Shown one piece after another: positions 7,323 to 9,337 of a stretch of 9,337 nt of DNA. Source of the DNA: an uncultured Bacteroidales bacterium (GTDB taxonomy: Bacteria > Bacteroidota > Bacteroidia > Bacteroidales > Marinilabiliaceae); contig CALAUL010000066.1 in the NCBI GenBank assembly GCA_937892255.1, positions 1-9,337 of the forward strand, given 5' to 3'. A model generated the notes under the pieces. It worked only from the letters and a program-made list of their open reading frames with translations, did not search any database and was not told the origin of the DNA. How positions within the stretch are numbered: position 1 is the first letter of the stretch; every line of letters starts with the position of its first letter. Position numbers and translations under genes: made by a program.

Positions 7323-7973
7323 ATGAGCTTATATGTCAAATTATTACAATTCAATGGGGCAAATGATGAAACCGAATTGCAGAAATTATTCGAAAAACTT
7401 GCTTATGATTTTTTATATGGAGGATATATCAATGTGCGTGATGAATATAGAATATATATTCGTACGGTAGAATTCTATTTTCATAGTGAGCAAGAAGGCA
7501 TACACGATCCCATTGTATATCATCGAAATGGCAGAGGGTTAGAGAAAGTCCCATACTTCCCGCTTATGACATTAAATGCTCATAATTCTGGTTTTGATAT
7601 AACATTTGAAAGCGAGAAGAGTCAATATCGAGCATCAGCACTTATTAGATCTTATGAGGTTATAAATAAGAATGGACAATATCTGAAGTGGATAATAAAT
7701 AAAGAGGATAGTAAGAAAAGTAAATTTAAGATATTTGAAAATTATCAATATAATACTCAATCAACATATCTTTACACTTTGTTAAATGGTTTTGCTTTAG
7801 GAGATTACAATTGCATAAGGTGGGTTGATTCACAAAGGGCACAAAAGCAAGATTTAACTATTAAATCCCGTCAGGGAGTTTATAAATCGGTGAGTGAATA
7901 CGAATATAAACCATCGTCCCCTAAAGAGATTTGCAATAGGAAATGGAGCTTTACAAGAGAAGATAAAGTTTAA
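7323..7973 (+). CDS. Hypothetical protein, weak resemblance to the alkyladenine DNA glycosylase (AAG/MPG) fold
   Basis: This 216-residue protein has no signal peptide and no membrane segment, so it is probably cytosolic. I do not recognise it with certainty. What can be seen is an order of motifs that recalls AAG/MPG (Pur_DNA_glyco). VEFYF at 49-53 sits where AAG has its catalytic Glu (VETEAY). DPIVYH at 62-67 recalls the D-x-x-H segment that follows it. GFDITF plus ASALIRSYE at 90-112 recalls the strand pair ending in LIRALEP. SRQGVY near 182-187 and NRKWSF near 205-210 recall the C-terminal RIGI and WRF segments. These are short similarities judged by eye, so the assignment is tentative. 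Base composition is A+T-rich (32% G+C in one counted row) compared with the flanks. It is the first gene of a pair; the stop is 7 bp before the deiminase-like gene, so the two are almost surely co-expressed. Confidence 0.75.
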   Translation: MSLYVKLLQFNGANDETELQKLFEKLAYDFLYGGYINVRDEYRIYIRTVEFYFHSEQEGIHDPIVYHRNGRGLEKVPYFPLMTLNAHNSGFDITFESEKSQYRASALIRSYEVINKNGQYLKWIINKEDSKKSKFKIFENYQYNTQSTYLYTLLNGFALGDYNCIRWVDSQRAQKQDLTIKSRQGVYKSVSEYEYKPSSPKEICNRKWSFTREDKV

Positions 7974-7980
7974 AGCTAAT

Positions 7981-8847
7981 ATGGCTATGCAAAAAATGGT
8001 TATATATACTTCTGAACTATTGCGAACTACAAAAAATACTGCTTGTGTGGCAGAAGTAATACACAATACTTTAGAGAGTTTGCAGATTGAGCACCGCGAG
8101 TTAAAGAACACCAATGATTATTGGTGTCGAGATTATATGCCTGTAATGATATTTGAGGACGGAGTATATTCTAAATATCAGTATCGGCCAGATTATCTAT
8201 TTGAGGATAAAAAATACCATCCGTATATAACAAATCAAGATGATGCTTGTAAAGGTCTAAATATATACACCCCAACAAATATGAATGTGATATTTGATGG
8301 TGGTAACTATGTTCGATGCGGAAAGAAGGTTATAATGACTGATAAAATACTTATGGAAAATCCTTTGTGGTCATTATCCTATTTATTGCGACATCTTGAA
8401 GAATCACTATGTGCAGAAATTATCCTTCTTCCTTGGGATATGGGCGATATGTGTGGGCACGCTGATGGTATGGTTACATATTTAGGGGAGGATAAAATTC
8501 TTCTTAATAACTGTTGGAAAAGAAAACATAAGGCTTTTCATAAAAGATTGTTAAAGATATTAGAGGCTCATTTTGAAGTAGTGGAACTTGAGTATATGTG
8601 CAAAGATAATAAAGATTCTTGGTGTTACCTTAATTATCTGCAACTTCCCAATGCTATATTGCTTCCTTGTTTATCAGAAAAGATAGATTGTGAAAATGAT
8701 GTAGCTGCCATTGAAACATTTAGTAATCTGTTTCCTAACTTAAAAATAGTACCAATTTACTCAAAACCACTTATAAATAAAGGCGGAGCAATCCATTGTG
8801 TAACTTGGGAATATATAGAGAAGGTTGGACAAACTCTTTTGAAATAG
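7981..8847 (+). CDS. Short agmatine deiminase / peptidyl-arginine deiminase (PAD_porph) family protein
   Basis: A 288-residue member of the guanidino-group modifying family that hydrolyses agmatine or arginine-like groups through a cysteine nucleophile. All signature motifs are present. W48-C-R50-D51-Y-M-P matches the family W-x-R-D-x-x-P motif. F105-D-G-G-N109 follows, then G159-H160-A-D162-G with the catalytic His/Asp. G268-G-A-I-H272-C273 carries the nucleophile. It is therefore likely active. It is clearly shorter than typical agmatine deiminases (about 350-370 residues) and lacks a signal peptide, unlike the exported Porphyromonas PAD. No N-carbamoylputrescine amidase, the usual pathway partner, is nearby, so a putrescine role is doubtful. 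I chose ATG 7981 because it is 7 bp after the upstream stop; another ATG is at 7987. The in-frame ATG at 7894 would overlap the upstream gene by 80 bp. The true substrate is unknown. Confidence 0.85.
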   Translation: MAMQKMVIYTSELLRTTKNTACVAEVIHNTLESLQIEHRELKNTNDYWCRDYMPVMIFEDGVYSKYQYRPDYLFEDKKYHPYITNQDDACKGLNIYTPTNMNVIFDGGNYVRCGKKVIMTDKILMENPLWSLSYLLRHLEESLCAEIILLPWDMGDMCGHADGMVTYLGEDKILLNNCWKRKHKAFHKRLLKILEAHFEVVELEYMCKDNKDSWCYLNYLQLPNAILLPCLSEKIDCENDVAAIETFSNLFPNLKIVPIYSKPLINKGGAIHCVTWEYIEKVGQTLLK

Positions 8848-8912
8848 TATTTTGCAATTTGTTTTTAAGAATATTGGCAAGAGTGCTATGAAAAACGGCT
8901 AAAAAGGAATTA

Positions 8913-9062
8913 TTACGCTATATTATCATCCAACTTAATCCTGCACTCCGATTCGGTGTGCGACATCTTGCTCTTGATGGTTGAGACCTTCAAGTTGCGT
9001 AGTGCGTGAGCAAAGAGATTTTTGACACCTGTGACGATGTGGATATGTTTATGCTGAACCAT
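8913..9062 (-). CDS. Orphan 49-codon open frame, possible gene remnant
   Basis: This short frame begins just inside the left edge of hairpin repeat B on the minus strand and stops at 8913. It encodes a basic peptide (for example HALRNLKVSTIKSKM) with no domain I recognise. One 60-base row counts 47% G+C, matching the HTH and GH9 genes and unlike the A+T-rich pair to its left. It therefore looks like older chromosomal or element sequence, perhaps the tail of a truncated gene. An in-frame ATG at 9098 would extend it through the hairpin, which is unlikely. It could also be non-coding. Confidence 0.3.
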   Translation of the reverse strand: MVQHKHIHIVTGVKNLFAHALRNLKVSTIKSKMSHTESECRIKLDDNIA

Positions 9063-9072
9063 CCATAATATT

Positions 9073-9142
9073 GTGTAAATGGAGAATACGGGAATCATTT
9101 CAGAATCCCGTATTCTTTGTTTTATTAGGTATTCAATAATAG
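9073..9142. repeat. 70-bp hairpin repeat, copy B
   Basis: This is the right copy of the direct repeat at 6667-6736. Its stem pairs AGAATACGGGA with TCCCGTATTCT; relative to copy A one G-C pair has become A-T on both sides, so the fold is conserved while the sequence drifts. The plus-strand side continues into TTCTTTGTTTTATT, so here it could work as a terminator for plus-strand transcripts arriving from the deiminase gene. Confidence 0.7.
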
Positions 9143-9157
9143 AATGCCGAATACCTA
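9126..9157. terminator. Second hairpin behind the GyrI-like gene
   Basis: TAGGTATTC (9126-9134) and GAATACCTA (9149-9157) pair perfectly over 9 bp with a 14-base loop. It overlaps the tail of repeat B and lies 25 bp past the stop of the minus-strand GyrI-like gene. There is no T run on either side, so termination is plausible but not shown. Copy A lacks the second arm. Confidence 0.35.
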
Positions 9158-9182
9158 TTATAACCTGTAGATTGTCTCCAAT

Positions 9183-9337
9183 TTACTCAATAGGAATCTG
9201 AATCACTGATACCCATTGTTCGGGGTCTTCCTGATTCCATGCGCCGTCAATGTAGGAAGTGCGGAGAGGTCCGGCTATCTTGTAGCCTTGTTCTTCCATG
9301 TAGGCAAATGCTTCGGTAAATGATTCATGGAAGCGTT
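9183..9337 (-). CDS. GyrI/Rob-type effector-binding domain protein, 3' end only
   Basis: Only the last 50 codons are in the window; the gene continues past the right edge. The visible end matches the effector-binding fold found in GyrI (SbmC) and at the C terminus of AraC-type regulators such as Rob: MEEQGYKIAGPLRTSYIDG followed by a Trp-Asn and ending in QWVSVIQIPIE just before the stop. This fold binds small hydrophobic or cationic ligands and, in GyrI, protects DNA gyrase. I cannot tell whether an HTH region precedes it, that is, whether it is a regulator or a stand-alone binding protein. The TAA stop is at 9183-9185 and two hairpins follow it. Confidence 0.75.
   Translation of the reverse strand, partial: RFHESFTEAFAYMEEQGYKIAGPLRTSYIDGAWNQEDPEQWVSVIQIPIE

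Noticed and set aside
7894..7980. Longer N terminus for the deiminase-like protein
   Set aside because: It would overlap the upstream gene by 80 bp, and the added residues do not resemble the family N terminus; ATG 7981 follows the stop by 7 bp.
6667..9142. CRISPR array or integron-like array
   Set aside because: Only two repeat copies 2.4 kb apart, with genes between them and no regular spacers or integrase.

Overview
The window looks like a chromosomal segment from a Bacteroidota organism, most likely a Prevotella-type member of the Bacteroidales. The evidence is as follows. Start codons lack Shine-Dalgarno sequences. Three upstream regions carry the Bacteroidetes -7 element TAnnTTTG, two of them with a correctly spaced TTG at -33. 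The gene families are typical of the group: a secreted GH9 enzyme, a lipoprotein serine hydrolase and a small HTH_17 mobile-element protein. The genus is an inference.

Layout. Positions 1-608 hold no convincing gene, but at 472-510 there is a strong intrinsic terminator for the minus strand. It closes a compact four-gene minus-strand operon (3756 down to 609): a lipoprotein serine hydrolase of the beta-lactamase/esterase fold, an FMN reductase with the cysteine spacing of iron-sulfur flavoproteins, an aldo/keto reductase, and an exported flavin-reductase-like split-barrel protein. Gene gaps are 2, 30 and 20 bp. A divergent promoter pair (3793-3821 minus, 3863-3891 plus) separates this operon from a monocistronic plus-strand GH9 glycoside hydrolase (3972-6497), which ends at a terminator (6584-6626). 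The three redox proteins plus the hydrolase suggest a small oxidoreduction or detoxification operon. The GH9 enzyme is a secreted beta-glucan-degrading enzyme with no SusC/SusD neighbours in view.

The right third (6500-9337) is an accessory region. It has a minus-strand HTH_17 (excisionase-like) gene, then an A+T-rich plus-strand pair of genes with its own promoter, then a short orphan reading frame, and finally the 3' end of a minus-strand GyrI/Rob-type effector-binding protein that runs off the window. One 60-base row inside the gene pair counts 32% G+C, against 47-50% in rows of the GH9 gene, the HTH gene and the orphan frame, so the pair looks horizontally acquired. Its first gene is unrecognised overall but has features reminiscent of the alkyladenine DNA glycosylase (AAG/MPG) fold. 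The second is a short agmatine deiminase/peptidyl-arginine deiminase family protein with all the catalytic motifs. Two gapless 70-bp direct repeats (80% identical by my count), each a hairpin with a compensatory base-pair change, lie 2406 bp apart and bracket the HTH gene, the pair and the orphan frame. This repeat-bounded two-gene module is the best candidate here for an undescribed system. Its function is unknown.
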